Source: Sipunculus nudus
Taxonomy: Eukaryota > Annelida > Sipuncula > Golfingiida > Sipunculidae
Direction of reading: 5' to 3'
NCBI GenBank assembly: GCA_026874595.1
Contig: CM049317.1
Location: 19,183,882 to 19,247,881, forward strand
DNA length: 64,000 nucleotides
Part shown: positions 12,131 to 25,865 of the stretch, one piece after another
Layout: every line of letters starts with the position of its first letter
How positions within the stretch are numbered: position 1 is the first letter of the stretch
Position numbers and translations under genes: made by a program
The notes under the pieces: model-generated
Told to the model about the DNA's origin: nothing
Databases searched by the model: none
Seen by the model: only the letters and a program-made list of their open reading frames with translations

Positions 12131-12911
12131 ACTTAACTAGATCATGCCATGCATTTTTACGAACTTGTCGGAATTTAAGAAGGATATTATGCCATAAATT
12201 AAACATATCTTACAAATCAGCAGGAAACCTCACTGTCAGGAGTATAGATGTAATTTTAGTAATATTTGTTGACATGGTTAACGGTGTTTATATTATTATA
12301 ATCGGTCCCAGCCGCAGTGAATGTAATATAGGCGGCCCGAAATGTATTGAAGTGTTATTTTATAAATAAATGGTCCTAACTCCAGTGAACAGAATACATT
12401 CGGCCCGAACTGTGGTGAATAGGGTCGGTTTGGTCAGTCAACCACCTGTTAGCCCGCGAAATGTTATGCTTCAGTGAATATGACTAGTCGCCAAGAGACC
12501 GGGATTGTTGGACACTCTCCTGTAGTGTGGAAACTGCATTCCTGTCTTAAGTTTTTAGCGTTTTAAAATGTATTCTGAAGTGGTTTGATAAGAGTTTCTG
12601 TATTTATAGAGGCCATTTTGAGTTGCTAGTGGCAAAAACGCCCTCCAGGTGAATTCTAGGCTTTGTAAGGTGCTATGTTTTCCTAGGCTTTCTTTCGGCT
12701 AAACGTAATAAGCATATTTATATGAAAGTTTGTGGATTAGGGTGACACGTGGGGAACAACACATTACATTCGGGGGGAAATATGGTACTATAGATATTAG
12801 GGTCCGCTTAGTTGACCATGTTAACATGTACAAAAATAAGGAATAAAATCCAATGTGCACCATCCCAATTAAAGATTCAGGAAAAATGAAAAAGGTCGGA
12901 GTCTGCTATTA

Positions 12912-12964
<53 letters not shown>

Positions 12965-13300
12965 ATAGAGAACACATGTTTATTTATAACCTCTAATACG
13001 CCTGTGTTAATATATTGGTACAGATGTCTGTTTTACTGTGAGCTGTTGACATGTCTCTTTTTGGTGCGCTGTTGACATTCTGATTCGTGTTGGGCTCAAG
13101 CCCTGGGCGTTGCTATTCCACAGCGTTCCTTGTTCTAGCTGGCCGGGTGCGGCCCACGTGTGAACTCTACACAGCGCTCGGTGCCGTGTTAACCCTGACA
13201 TGTAGAAACACAACGGTCCTTATTCTAGTTTGTTCTTTGGGCGCGTGTGTATTATGTTAGGTTCTTCAGATTGTTCGGGAAATAGAAAGTTCTCTGCTTG
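12131..13300. other. No gene seen
   Basis: Contains (AT)n at 12914-12961. The region 13030-13250 is locally richer in GC and CpG than its surroundings, leading into the candidate promoter. Confidence 0.5.
12914..12961. repeat. (AT)n microsatellite
   Basis: About 24 AT units. Confidence 0.95.
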
Positions 13301-13310
13301 AGGTGAAAAG

Positions 13311-13379
13311 TTATAAATAAGGGGCTGTGTTTTAGAGCCGAGAGAGAGGAGAGATATATTCCAGCGGACACAGAAGAGT
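13311..13379 (+). promoter_or_regulatory. Candidate TATA promoter and 5' exon
   Basis: A good TATA box, TTATAAATAAGGGG, lies at 13311-13324. About 30 bases downstream, where transcription would be expected to begin, the sequence becomes purine-rich (GAGAGAGAGGAGAG, 13339-13352). A strong splice donor, GAAGAGT|GTAAGT, follows at 13379/13380. Taken together this looks like a polymerase II start with a short non-coding first exon of about 40 bases on plus. The same arrangement could also be the promoter of a solo LTR, but no LTR ends or primer-binding site were found. Confidence 0.35.
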
Positions 13380-13570
13380 GTAAGTCGGTTTGTGGACTCT
13401 TCCTATGATTGCGGCAGTTATATCTTTTTTCGAATTTGTGACGAATTTTAATTAGTCTTCAGTTTGCACAATAATATGTTATTTTACTGATTAACACTGC
13501 ACAGCAGGTCTGTGGAGCGTGGAAGTGGAATTTTTTTTTAAATTTTTTTATCGATGAGCTATCTATCATA

Positions 13571-13700
<130 letters not shown>

Positions 13701-13881
13701 ATTAGACAGCTGAGAATCTAGCAGTACTGAAGCGTTAATAATCCTTCAAACGTTTCCACATTTAGTAATCAAATAGATTTAAATGACTTATCCTGTACAG
13801 AATCGTAGTCTTACAATTTTGCCCCTGAACTGACATATATATGATAGATAGTGTTTATATATTGTATAGACATATGATACT

Positions 13882-13882
<1 letters not shown>

Positions 13883-13934
<52 letters not shown>
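13883..13934. repeat. (AT)n microsatellite
   Basis: About 26 AT units. Confidence 0.95.
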
Positions 13935-13937
<3 letters not shown>

Positions 13938-14662
13938 AGTTAAGCGTCGTTGATCGGAAAAGCTCGGGGGATGGGGTTTTCGTTTGAATTAACATTAGTT
14001 CTGATAAACGAGCAGGCACGACTTACGATGATTATTGATCTGCCGGCGTAGAATTCCCTGGCGAAGTCGAATAGCGGATGGATAGACAGCTTTCCGTCAG
14101 ATGACTCTATTTTGCGCTTGCTCTTACGTGACTACCTATAGGTCAGTAATTATAAGCAGCAAAGTAAGATCAGGATTAGTAGAAATTCGTAGCTGCACTA
14201 TCCAAATGAAATGTCCTTAGTTTTAGCAGGAATAATCTGGCCAATAGATTTTATGTGTCAATAACAGTCTCATATGAACATAAAATTTGCGCATGCTTGG
14301 AGCACACACTGAACAAAGAGCAACGATCAAATTATTTCCGTTATTTCGACAAGGTAACATTTTGTTTGATCTGGTTAATTACTCCGGCCTGTGCAGACCA
14401 ATTAAAGACGCCCCGAAGACAACAAGGACTGGCGGGACGGTGTCATGTACCCCAGATAACCGGCAGTATTTATCGCTGCAAATCCGTTTACATTTGCTTG
14501 AAATTTAATGATCTTTAACACAATCTTTTCTTATTTTTATTTTGAATGTCGGTTCTCGATTTTTTTAATTTCGGATAAAGGACTTTCGTACAAACTGTGT
14601 TCGGATTAACCACGCCAAACTGTATCATTATTATATGTTATTTCATCTTTTTCTCTCCCCAG

Positions 14663-14687
14663 AATAATTCATACATTCGACCGGGAG
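14663..14687 (+). CDS. Candidate 25-base microexon
   Basis: Splice signals are unusually strong: a long pyrimidine tract ending TTTTTCTCTCCCCAG at 14662 and donor GGGAG|GTATGT after 14687. With no leading base the exon reads NNSYIRPG and leaves one base. With one leading base it reads IIHTFDRE and ends in phase 0. In the first frame it would join the exon at 51794 in phase. It also lies downstream of the candidate promoter at 13311 on the same strand. The product is unknown. Confidence 0.35.
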
Positions 14688-17212
14688 GTATGTGACCTGC
14701 TAGTATTATATGTGTTCTTGTCATAGTATTTTAGTATTTTTCGTTATATTAAATTCGAACTATTTTGACCTTTTTCAGACGGGTAAGGTTATGACTTTAT
14801 GTACATTTAATTTCAGAATACCTATCTTTGTGACCAACCGATACATCGAAAATATAATGTCGACAATAGGCAATTTATGAATTTGAAATTTTTACGGTCT
14901 GATATAAATGAATATTCTTTTAGTAGGCATAACTTTCTTCATACTAAGGAAGAACCCTAATTGGCTAAAGGGTCCTAAAATGTTGTTCAAAGGGATTTAT
15001 TGCAGAAAGTGAAAAATCTCTTGATGTCAAGATTGAAAGGCGCTCTTTGGGAATACGAACTGCCGATGCATGTGCTCACTTAGCTTTCGTGGGTTTTCCA
15101 TCGTTAGCAACCCGACACTGTTGTCGACCGTCACCAAATTGAAGAAGAAGCAGAATCAGTATTACACTCTCAAGAAATATTCTCCTGGTTTGCCCACTAG
15201 GGGTGATAGAACCAAAAAAAAAAAAAATAATCAGACCAATGAGAACGTGGTATCGCATTACGCAGCCAACTCATTGTTTCAACAGTAAACACCCTGATTC
15301 TTGGCCCTGTACATGCCCCCGAGACCAAGAATTATACTTACAGGGATATAATAAGGAGCAATATTTACACAATCAGTTCAGCTTGCTTCATACAAAAGTT
15401 TCCCCAGCAAAACTGTCCAAGAACACAATCTCAGTACCTCGCATACGGCTGTCTTACACCTTGGTATGGCTCTGCGTGTTGATAAACAGAGGCCACGTGT
15501 GTATGTTTTACATAACAATACCGCGTGCCCGGAGGTCCGATTATGAACCGCAACACGCCGTGTTTCAGCCATGCATTACATGTATAATTTTTTTTGGGCC
15601 AAGTCAATCAGGCATCTCCTAATTGACACATTATTTGGCTTGGCGATGTACACACTGTGCTTATGCTGACCCCTTGGATTGCACCCGGTCGACTTTTTTT
15701 TTACATCCGTTTGCAGGACAAAGCAAACAGTTTCAGGGCAATATTTTGGCAGGTACAAACATATTTTAAAGGGAAGGAGCTATTTTTCGTGTTAATTCAA
15801 CATGCTTTATAGAAGATTTGGCCCCTTTAAAGAGCAGCGAATACAGCGAAGGAGATCTGGAACGATTACACTGTATAAAAGCCGCGTAAGGAGTGTAAAC
15901 CATTGTATGTTTTATGTACTTATAATGCTTAATAAAGTTACTTTTCTGTCAGTAAGTTTCCTGTCAGTTGATCCCAAAAGTGACGAAACTATTAGACAGC
16001 TGTGTTAGACCTGGGCTTCAAACATCAGTGTTACAATACACACAAGTGAACTAAACGAAGGGCTGGCGTGGTATAAATAATCTATATTTGCCAATGTATA
16101 GCTTTCAAACCTGATAAAGCTTGTATGTAATGTGGGCTTTTGCATTATTTGGTAAATGATCAATATACATCATTGTGAAGGCCATGTTTGATATACAATC
16201 AACGGAAAAAAGGATTGAACTTTTCTGAGGCAATAGGTTCCTGTCTCTAATCAGTAACAGAACTGCATAAAAATATACTTTATCTTTAATCTCGAATAAT
16301 TATGTACACGGAAGCCTAAAGTAAAAGGCTGACGCACCGTACATCCCATATATCATGTCTTGTATACGTTTTGCCCGAGACCCATACAACTCTGTTGGAG
16401 AGGGCTTATAATTAAAGGAAGTGTTAATGCTGGGAGAGAGTATATCCGTCTGCAGATGGCGAATTATACAGTTTCGTAATACATTCTGATGCACAATGTG
16501 TCATTTCAGCACAAATATGTACAATGTGTGGGTATCTTTCTTGTGAGTTTATGTTTTTGCAAGGAATATATATATATAAAGATCAGACTTTTGTTGACGG
16601 AAAATGGCCGTATTCTTGTAAGATCTGAGCTGGTAACGTACAAAGTAATAGTATGCCATGCTATACATTAAATCTACGGGATGGTTTTGCCTGTGTGCAT
16701 GTCTGTATCTGTGAGTGTTTGTGTAACTGTGTATGTGTGTGTGTGTGAGAGAGAGAGAAAGAGAATATACTAAACTTAGATACAAACTTGGGCGCTATCA
16801 AGTCATTACACACTGGCCCATGCTGGTTTTCGCCAGAAAAAAAAAAAACCCTGACTATGTTACAAGCTATAGTCATTTTATATGGTATGAGCAGCATTTA
16901 AATAGGTGTCTGGTCAAGATAAAGGCGGTCGAGGGTTGGGGGGGGGGGGGGGGGGAGATACCTGGAGAGTACTCGTATGATGAATTTATCTTTAGATTAC
17001 CATTTATTGAGCATGTATTCTCTCAATCCCTCACACGATCCCTGCACAAACATGCATTTTGATTGTTCGAAAGGCTGAACAACAAAGACATGTATAATAT
17101 TAGCAGGTTTGTTTATGTGCTTGACTTTTGACCCTACCCACAAGCCAACGCTGCAGCGGAATCATGATCAGGCTTATTGGCTCGTTAAAAGTTCCTTTAA
17201 TGCTCTTCGTAT

Positions 17213-17640
17213 CAGTCTAGTATCTGAGAGTGAACGCAGCGAAGTTCAGTTATTTCAAGTCCACACTGAATTCAAGTTCATCTAGATAAATTGCTGCTAT
17301 AAAGGTCAGTTTTTTTTATATTAAAGACATAAGCTGAATTAAAATTTTGATCGAAACCACAAGAATTTACCGCTGATCACGTAGGATATAAGGAAGCTTA
17401 AATAATTGAACCTTAGTCAGATAATCGGCCGTTCGTTCACAACATCCTCTTTGTTTACTCAGCCGGTGATTGTGCGCTAAACATAGCACAATATGGATCG
17501 TTCTTAGCTGACGTCATACTATGAAGCCAGCTGCATGAGCACACGGCTATCTGCCCAAAAATATACCAGATATTCTTAAAGGCGTGGTCCAAAGCCGCCG
17601 TCCTTGCAAGTGCGTGCTGTCTACTTGCAAAAGGTTGGCT
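17213..17640. repeat. Core segment with conserved CRE palindrome, occurrence 1
   Basis: This part of the unit starts near TCAGTCTAGTATCTGAGAGT and ends near CTACTTGCAAAAGG. It recurs six times in the window: here, about 25212-25640, 34895-35265, 36654-37119, 41165-41500 and 41606-42071. TGACGTCA is at 17509-17516 and is present in all occurrences (25512, 35207, 36992, 41469, 41944). The surrounding AGCTGACGTCATAC is also constant. This octamer is the consensus for CREB/ATF factors in animals; use as a regulatory site here is inference. Confidence 0.75.
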
Positions 17641-17869
17641 AAATTTGGGGGATTACCTCCCTTTTCCCATATCCATCGTAATTGTTGTAGATTTCCTCTC
17701 TATATATCATATGACAAATGTAGAGGGTTGGGGCAAGGGAAGACTGCAGACAAAAGATCTGACAAAAAAAAAAAACCCTCTACACACACGGCCTGATGTG
17801 ACAGTGTGTGACAGTCTGTGCCATAGCAGCGACAGTGATAGACGCCCATATAAGAGAAGCGGGGCATAC

Positions 17870-19175
17870 CATTTATGCTTGCTTATAAATTTGCTTGTTA
17901 CAGTCTGTGCCCTGGAAGTTACATGTTTGTGACAGTGACAATCTTATGACACACACCCTTTATACTTGCTTATAAATTTGCTTGGTACACTCTCAGCCAT
18001 GTTGTGACATGTTTTTCACAGTGACAATCTTTTGACATACACCCTTTATACTTGCTCATAAATTTGCTTGGGGAGGTCTGAGCCATGGCAGTGACATGTT
18101 TGTGACAGTGACAATCGTGTGGCACACATTCTTTATACTTGTTTATAAATTTGTTTGGGACATTCTGTGCTATGTTTTTGACATGTTTTTGACACTGACA
18201 ATCTTGTGACACATACCCTTTATGCTTGCTTATAAATTTTCTTGGGGCGGTCTGAGTCATGGCAGTGACATGTTTGTGACAGTGACAATCTTGTAAAACA
18301 CACCCTTTATGCTTGCTATATAACTGGCTTAGGTTAGTTTCTGCCTTGTTTGTGACATGTTTGTGACAGTAATAATGTTGTGACACACACCCTTTATACT
18401 TGATTATAAATTTGCTTTGGACAGTGTGTGCCATGTTTGTTACAGTGACAATGTTGTAACACACACCCTATATGCTTGCTTATAAATTTGCTTGGGACAG
18501 TCTGTGTCATGTTGTGACATGTTTGTAACAGTGACAATCCTGTGACATACACCCTTTATACTTGCTTTTAAATTTGCTTGGGACAGTCTGTGCCATGGCA
18601 ATGGAATGTTTGGTACAGTGACAATCTTGTGACACACACCCATTATGCCTGCTTATAATTGACTCGGAACAATTTGTGGCATTTTTGTGAAAGTGATAAT
18701 GTTGTGACATACACCCTTTTTACTTGCCTTTAAATTTGCTTGGGACAATGTATGCTATAGCAGTGACATGTTTTTGACATTACAATCTTGTGACACACCC
18801 TTTATGCTTGCTTATAAAGTTGCTTGGCACAGTCTGCGCCATGTTTGTGACAGTGACAATCTGGTGACACACACCCTTCATACTTGCTTTTAAATTTGCT
18901 TGGGAATGTCTCTGCCATGGCAGTGACATCTTTGTGACAGTGACAATCTTGTGACACACACCCTCAATACTTGCTTATAACATTTGCTTGTGACAGTCTC
19001 TTCCATGGCAGTGACATGTTTGTGACAGTGACAATCTTGTGACACACACCCATTTTCTTGCTTATTTATTTGCTTGGGACAGCCTGTGCCATAGCAGTGA
19101 TATGTTTGTGACAGTGTCAATCTTGTGACACACATCCTTTATGCCTGTCTATAAATTTGCTTGAGACAGTCTCTG
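17870..19175. repeat. 87-bp minisatellite, ~15 copies (copy 1)
   Basis: Tandem units of 86-87 bases; the best-kept part is TGACAATCTTGTGACACACA, followed by CCCTTTATACTTGCTTATAA, TTTGCTTGGGACAGTCTG and GCCATGGCAGTGACATG. Because 87 is divisible by three and the minus-strand consensus lacks stops, it yields minus-strand frames up to 164 residues (17970-18464). These have a 29-residue repeat containing KGCVSQDCHCHKHVT. The frame is lost repeatedly where units are 86 bases or carry indels, so I treat the array as non-coding satellite, with a decayed repeat protein as the less likely alternative. Confidence 0.9.
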
Positions 19176-20186
19176 CTGGTTAATTTCTTTCAGTACTTAA
19201 AAATATAAATCATATAGGCTTATATAAAAATATAAATCTGAACATGTAATTCTTGTGGTTAATGTTATTTAAAGAAATTATAAATGTTTCTCGTGAAAAA
19301 AATATAATTTACTTGATAACAATTAAAAAAAAATAGTTAATTTCGTACAGAATAATTAGAAATTTGAACATAATTAATTTGGTAATTAAGGCAAAAATCA
19401 GTTTAAAAACCTTTCAAAGCATTCCAACAGGCATATTATTTATATTATATACATATATATTTTTATTTAATTAGATCGTTTTTATATATAACAGTTGCTT
19501 TAACCTCACAAGTCATGAGATCTGTATATTAAATTGTTTATTAAACAAACCCAATGGACCACTTGACGGCAACCTTGAGAACATGACCCCGTCGGTAATA
19601 CTTGCATGTTTAGCATAAATTAGCATATACATGTATGTATGCATATGATCAATGATGTTCTGGAATATGGCAGATGTACTTTCATTAGAAGTAGAAGAGT
19701 CTCATGTACTCTTACATGTTACTGTAAGAATTTAACATGATGAAAACAATTGTATTATTTTTTTTCTTCTTGAATCATTTAAGTAAAACTAGATACACTG
19801 TTAAGTCGTAAAGTTATTGCATTGTAAAAGTATGGGTTTTGTCTGCAGGTATATGTGTAAGTTTTGTTGACCGAGGTTACATTGTAATCTGTGTTCACGG
19901 ACGACATTGTAGTCAAAAGTTTTCTTCGATCATACAGATTGATTCTCCCCAAATGTAGTCCCGATTTTGCAAGATGTCCATAAAAGTAACCTATATCACG
20001 TTTAGGGTTAATTGCCCAGATTCAAAATGATCACATATTCCGCTTGCTAGCTATCTCCACAAACAGACAAATCTCATGGAAATCCAGTGGAAAGCCTTTT
20101 AAATGTTAACAGTTGTTACGGAGCCGAATATTCATATTATTATGTCATTAAATTAACTCATATATTAATATAACAGTGGCGGATCC

Positions 20187-20202
20187 GGGGGGGGGGGGGG
20201 GG
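20187..20202. repeat. G16 tract in hAT-like terminus
   Basis: It follows CAGTGGCGGATCC (20174), a sequence like the end of hAT elements. The corresponding other end was not found. The same terminus occurs in copies 2 (about 28175) and 4 (about 44306, G16 at 44328-44343) with a different G-run length in each. Confidence 0.6.
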
Positions 20203-22400
20203 CTTTTGGGGCTGAAGCTCCCCTCCCCCGGGGTGGAAACATTGATATGGTTTTTTTTTCAGATAATATTTTCGTTTGATTATTTTCAGATGTCAAACAA
20301 ATATCATCCTTTCAATATTTTAATATTAGTTTATAATCAAGTTATTGTCTAAAAAGTCATTAAGAGTCATTAGTCATTATTTGTAATCATTCATACGTTA
20401 TTAGCCTATATGATTGCGTAATGTTAATCAATTTCGACCTTTCCCATGTAAAAATATATTGCAGTACAACTGCAGAAAAAATACTGCAGTATATCTGCCT
20501 ATACTGCAGTGTTTCTGAGAGAGCAGTATATATTAATTTGCATATACATTATAAAGTGACGAAATCGTAGGGACCCTGCATGCATTGTGCATTCAGTCAG
20601 GTTTTAATACTTGAGCAAAATGCTTTTATTTGCTCAAACAGCTGGATGTTTCAGAACTCCGGAATTGTTTCTGATTCGAAAGAGAAAATACCTTCTATAC
20701 ATTTCCTATCACAGACTTGTCGTTTATTTTTGTCGTTTATTTCAATCAGATCCCTTCAATGAAACGGCAAAATATCTCCGTCGAATCTTATTGTTGTTAT
20801 GACCTTGAAAGTACATTGCCATAAATTAAACCTCTGCATCTTTATTTCCGTGCTCAACAACGTTTGTGGAGATAACCGTCTCTGTCAAGGTAGATGGTGT
20901 TCTTGTCATATTTGCGAATTTTGTCAGCTACATGGCGGTAACAGAGCACTTTTTAAAATCCAAATATGGCCGTAAGTGATCCTGTTGTAAGATCCATCTT
21001 AGTCAAACACGGCTTAGATGACCAATTTGAAAAAGTGACCACTTTATCAAGGTCCCATTGGTGGTCGTTATTATATAAATATGAGATTTTATTATATATA
21101 TTATGTAAATTTATATATATATAATTTATGGACTAATTTATCTTTTAATTCCACCCGGACCTATGCCCACATCCGTGTTAGAACTGTTAGAAATTCCAAA
21201 CAACTGGATTTTATCAAGACTTATTAAATGGTAAATGTTACCAAAGATGGAAAGAGAGTCTAATGTTAAAAAACAAATATGGCAAGTGTTACCCAAATTT
21301 AACTCTAAGATATTATTAATAAAGTTGATTACAAGGACTCCTTGTCAACGGAGCTTCAATTAGAACATCTGCCTGAGGTACAGCTCCATTCACACCTGTG
21401 GAAGGGGACCGAGCACCCGAATGCTAGTGTACAAGAACCTGCACAGAGCTAGTCTTAAAAAGGTGTACTTTTTTGTAAGCAATTCAAAACATCACATGGG
21501 AGGTTACTTATAGGTTAAATAATATTTACAATCACAGAAAAGTAGCCATGAACACTGAAGTCATTTGATACTCCAATGTAAAATAAATAGACCTAGCCAA
21601 CAGTGGTATGGTTATGAATTGGTCGGGTCTCATATATCTGAGTTTACTAAACTCCCACGGTCTCCTCGTGCCTGGCTCAAAGGAGTTAGACCTTACACGG
21701 TTCACCGCTCTAACTAACAGCAGCGGATCTATTGCATGATTAAATAAAGTTGCTAAATTCATGTTATGTGGCTCTCATGCAAAAATCTATCACAATAAGA
21801 CTCAAAACAGTGTGTCTATGGACCAATGTATACCGAATTTTTTATCTTGGCGCCAGGTACAGTATTTTGTATCTGATGTGGCTGAATATGTTGGAGAGTT
21901 TTGGAGAGGACATTGAATTTACCAAATGTTTGTGAATACATAGATCTTTATTTCAAAGTCACTTAAATATTACAAATAAAGTTACATGAAACAGACCACA
22001 ATGTTCCATGTAACTTAAGATATAGAATCTGCCTATGTAACACATAATACACACAACGAAGGCATAAAATTAATGAAAAAATATATGTATATATATGATG
22101 AAAACACATATGATGTTTATTGATGGTGATGGGGAGAGATTGATAGAGATTATAAATGAAACTTTAAAGGCACTATATATTGTTTAAAAGAAGGCATGTA
22201 TAAGCTCGGAAGTAAGAACAGATCGCGGCGGTGATAAATGCATTTTACAAGGACTACACATTTCGTGTAAGTCACTCCTGCCTCGACATTAAAAATATAG
22301 ATAAACATAAGCATGAACATCAGTACAGTGAATTACTAACTCAAGCTGACTTATATAGGACTGCAACAACAAATATCCAATAAAATATAAATAATATACG

Positions 22401-22740
22401 GCTACTGTGGTAAGGGGAATAGAGCAAAGGACTCAACCACCGTGGATGGTGAATTCGAAACCTAGTCAGGAAGCGGTGGATTTTTAACGATCGGTCTGAC
22501 CCAGGGTGAGTACTCTGAAGTCTTAAAAGGAAAGCTGTGCCCTCCAATTACTTGCAAACGAGTTCGTATTTGGGGGGTAATTGGGGATATAACCTAGGAA
22601 TATAGATGTTTCCCACCCAAGACCCACAGGTGGGGTTGTTACCGGATCTGCTTTGCACTTGAATAAAATGAGAGGACGCTTGCATGGGCAACTGCCCTGT
22701 TAGGTCTTGAACTGTCTAAAACTGAAATAGAATTCTGTAG
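22401..22740 (+). mobile_element. tRNA-derived SINE (unit copy 1)
   Basis: The tRNA-like head is 22401-22480, with B-box-like GAATTCGAAACC at about 22451. It is followed by a body sharing AAGCGGT-GATTTTT, CCCAGGGTGAG, CCACAGGTG, GTTG-CCGGAT and AATAGAATTCTG, in that order, with the SINE at 48841-49115. The two differ strongly between these blocks, so they are old members of one family. The element is duplicated with its host unit at 30122-30465. Confidence 0.65.
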
Positions 22741-23136
22741 GTAAACCATTACTTGAATAACGGAGGTGGATACATCATTCTAAAATTTAAATAAAAAGTA
22801 CATAGATTCCTGAATTGAAGCCAACATATATCAGGTATCCATTAAATCTTCTATAACATCATATCTGACTTAGGAATAACATGTCAAAGGACTCGTTGAA
22901 TATAAAGCGTCATCGAACTGTATCCATTAGCTAAATAACCTTATCTTTGTGTGTTTTATTCCGTTTACACTTTTAAATAAGGAACGGCCATGCCAACAAA
23001 ACATATAACAGTATTTCGCATATTATTTTGTAAATATATTGAGATTTCTCTTGAGACTTTACGGGCTGGTTATTCTAACACCAAGTTATCAGTATTTATC
23101 TTATGGTTATGTCCAAAGAAAGCCTGTTTCTCCGTG

Positions 23137-23137
<1 letters not shown>

Positions 23138-23196
<59 letters not shown>

Positions 23197-23223
23197 AATA
23201 TATAAATATATATATATATATAT
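23138..23223. repeat. (AT)n tract at copy 1/copy 2 junction
   Basis: Two AT runs separated by AATATAAATATATAA. The tandem junction between unit copies lies immediately downstream. Confidence 0.9.
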
Positions 23224-25865
23224 TTGTATTAAAAATAATCAGACCAATGAGAACGTGGTATCGCATTACGCAGCCAACTCATTGTTTCAACAGTTAACGC
23301 CCTGATTCTTGGCCCTATACATGCCCCCGAGACCCAGAATTATACTTACAGGGATATAATAAGGAGCAATATTTACACAATCAGTTCAGCTTGCTTCATA
23401 CAAAAGTTTCCCCAGCAAAACTGTCCCAGAACACAATCTCACTACCTCGCATACGGCTGTCTTACACCTTGGTATGGCTCTGCGTGTTGATAAACAGAGG
23501 CCACGTTTTTATGTTAAACATAACAAGACCGCGTGCCCGGAGGTCCGATTATGAACCGCAACACGCCGTGTTTCAGCCATGCATTACATGTATAATTTTT
23601 TTTGGCCAAGTCAATCAGGCATCTCCTAATTGACACATTATTTGGCTTGGCGATGTACACACTGTGTTTATGCTGACACCTTGGATCGCACCCGGTCGAC
23701 TGTTTTTTTTTACATCCGTTTGCAGGACTAAGCAAACAGTTCCAGGGCAATATTTTGGCAGGTACAAACATATTTCAAAGGGAAGGAGCTATTTTTCGTG
23801 TTAATTCAACATGCTTTATAGGTGATTTGGCCCCTTTAAAAAGCAGCGAATACAGAGAAGGAGAACTGGAACGATTCCACTGTATAAAAGCCGCGTAAGG
23901 AGTGTAAACCATTGTATGTTTTATGTACTTATAATGCTAAATAAAGTTACTTTTCTGTCAGTAAGTTTCCTGTCAGTTGATCCCAAAAGTGACGAAAATA
24001 TCAGACAGCTGTGTTAGACCTGGGCTTCAAACATCAGTGTTACAATACACATGAGTGAACTAAACGAAGGGCTGGCGTGGTATAAATAATCTATATTTGC
24101 CAATGTATAGCTTTCAAACCTGATAAAGCTTGTATGTAATGTGGGCTTTTGCATTATTTGGTAAATGATCAATATACATCATTGTGAAGGCCATGTTTGA
24201 TATACAATCAATGGAAAAAAGGATTGAACTTTTCTGAGGCAATAGGTTCCTGTCTCTAATCAGTAACAGAACTGCAAAAAAATAGACTTTATCTTTAATC
24301 TCGAATAATTATGTACACGGAAGCCTAAAGTAAAAGGCGGACGCACCGTACATCCCATATATCATGTCCTGTATACGTTTTGCCCGAGACCCATACAACT
24401 CTGTTGGAGAGGGCTTATAATTAAAGGAAGTGTTAATGCTGGGAGAGAGTATATCCGTCCGCAGGTGGCGAATTATACAGTTTCGTAATACATTCTGATG
24501 CACAATGTGTCATTTCAGCACAAATATGTACAATGTGTGGGTATCTTTCTTGTGAGTTTATGTTTTTGCAAGGAATATATATATAATGATCAGACTTTTG
24601 TTGACGGAAAATGGCCGTATTCTTGTAAGATCTGAGCTGGTAACGTACAAAGTAATAGTATGCCATGCTATACATTAAATCTACGGGATGGTTTTGCCTG
24701 TGTGCATGTCTGTATCTGTGAGTGTTTGTGTAACTGTGTATGTGTGTGTGTGTGAGAGAGAGAGAAAGAGAATATACTAAACTTAGATACAAACTTGGGC
24801 GCTATCAAGTCATTACACACTGGCCCATGCTGGTTTTCGCCAGAAAAAAAAAAAAACCCTGACTATGTTACAAGCTATAGTCATTTTATATGGTATGAGC
24901 AGCATTTAAATAGGTGTCTGGTCAAGATAAAGGCGGTCGAGGGTTAGGGGGGGGGGATACCTGGAGAGTACTCATATGATGAATTTATCTTTAGATTACC
25001 ATTTATTGAGCATGTATTCTCTCAATCCCTCACACGATCCCTGCACAAACATGCATTTTGATTGTTCGAAAGGCTGAACAACAAAGACATGTATACCATT
25101 AGCAGGTTTTTTTTTATGTACTTGACTTTTGACCCTACCCACAAGCCAACGCTGCAGCGGAATCACGATCAGGCTTATTGGCTCGTTACAAGTTCCTTTA
25201 ATGCTCTTCGTATCAGTCTAGTATGTGAGAGTGAACGCAGCGAAGTTCAGTTATTTCAAGTCCACACTGAATTCAAGTTCATCTAGATAAATTGCTGCTA
25301 TAAAGGTCAGTATTTTTTTTATATTAAAGACATAAGCTGAATTAAAATTTTGATCGAAACCACAAGAATTTACCGCTGATCACGTAGGATGTAAGGAAGC
25401 TTAAATAATTGAACCTTAGTCAGATAATCGGCCGTTCGTTCACAACATCCTCTTTGTTTACTCAGCCGGTGATTGTGCGCTAAACATAGCACAATATGGA
25501 TCGTTCTTAGCTGACGTCATACAATGAAGCCAGCTGCATGAGCACACGGCTATCTGCCCAAAAATATACCAGATATTCTTAAAGGCGTGGTCCAAACCCG
25601 CCGTCTTTGCAAGTGCGTGCTGTCTACTTGCAAAAGGTTGGCGAAATTTGGGGGATTACCTCCCTTTTCCCATATCCATCGTAATTGTTGTAGATTTCCT
25701 CTCTATATATCATATGACAAATGTAGAGGGTTGGGGCAAGGGAAGACTGCAGACAAAAGATCTGACAAAAAAACCCTCTACACACACGGCCTGATGTGAC
25801 AGTGTGTGACAGTCTGTGCCATAGCAGCGACAGTGATAGACGCCCATATAAGAGAAGCGGGGCAT

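Larger units (their letters stand above)
15216..23230. repeat. Amplified ~8-kb unit, copy 1 (complete)
   Basis: The unit begins at an A-run directly before ATAATCAGACCAATGAG and ends in an (AT)n tract followed by ATTTGTATT. In order it holds: single-copy-like DNA with a TATAAAAG sequence at about 15875, a (TG)n(AG)n tract (16735-16763), G18 (16938-16955), the segment with TGACGTCA (17213-17640), the 87-bp minisatellite, a hAT-like terminus CAGTGGCGGATCC (20174), a SINE (22401-22740) and the terminal AT tract. No gene was recognised in it. A 33-base segment at 16510-16542 (HKYVQCVGIFL) has an acceptor-like TCATTTCAG before it and GTGAGT after it, and this is retained in copies 2 and 3; it could be an exon but is too short to judge. 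Confidence 0.92.

Noticed and set aside
15870-15885. TATAAAAG promoter in the 8-kb unit
   Set aside because: A TATA-like octamer is present in copies 1-3, but no initiator, downstream coding frame or donor could be tied to it.
17970-18464. 164-codon minus-strand frame with repeated CHCHKH
   Set aside because: Lies wholly in the 87-bp satellite, shares frames with overlapping shifted versions, and is broken in copy 4; listed as repeat, not gene.
20174-20215. hAT element starting CAGTGGCGGATCC within each unit
   Set aside because: No matching right end or 8-bp duplication could be found, so no element limits are claimed.
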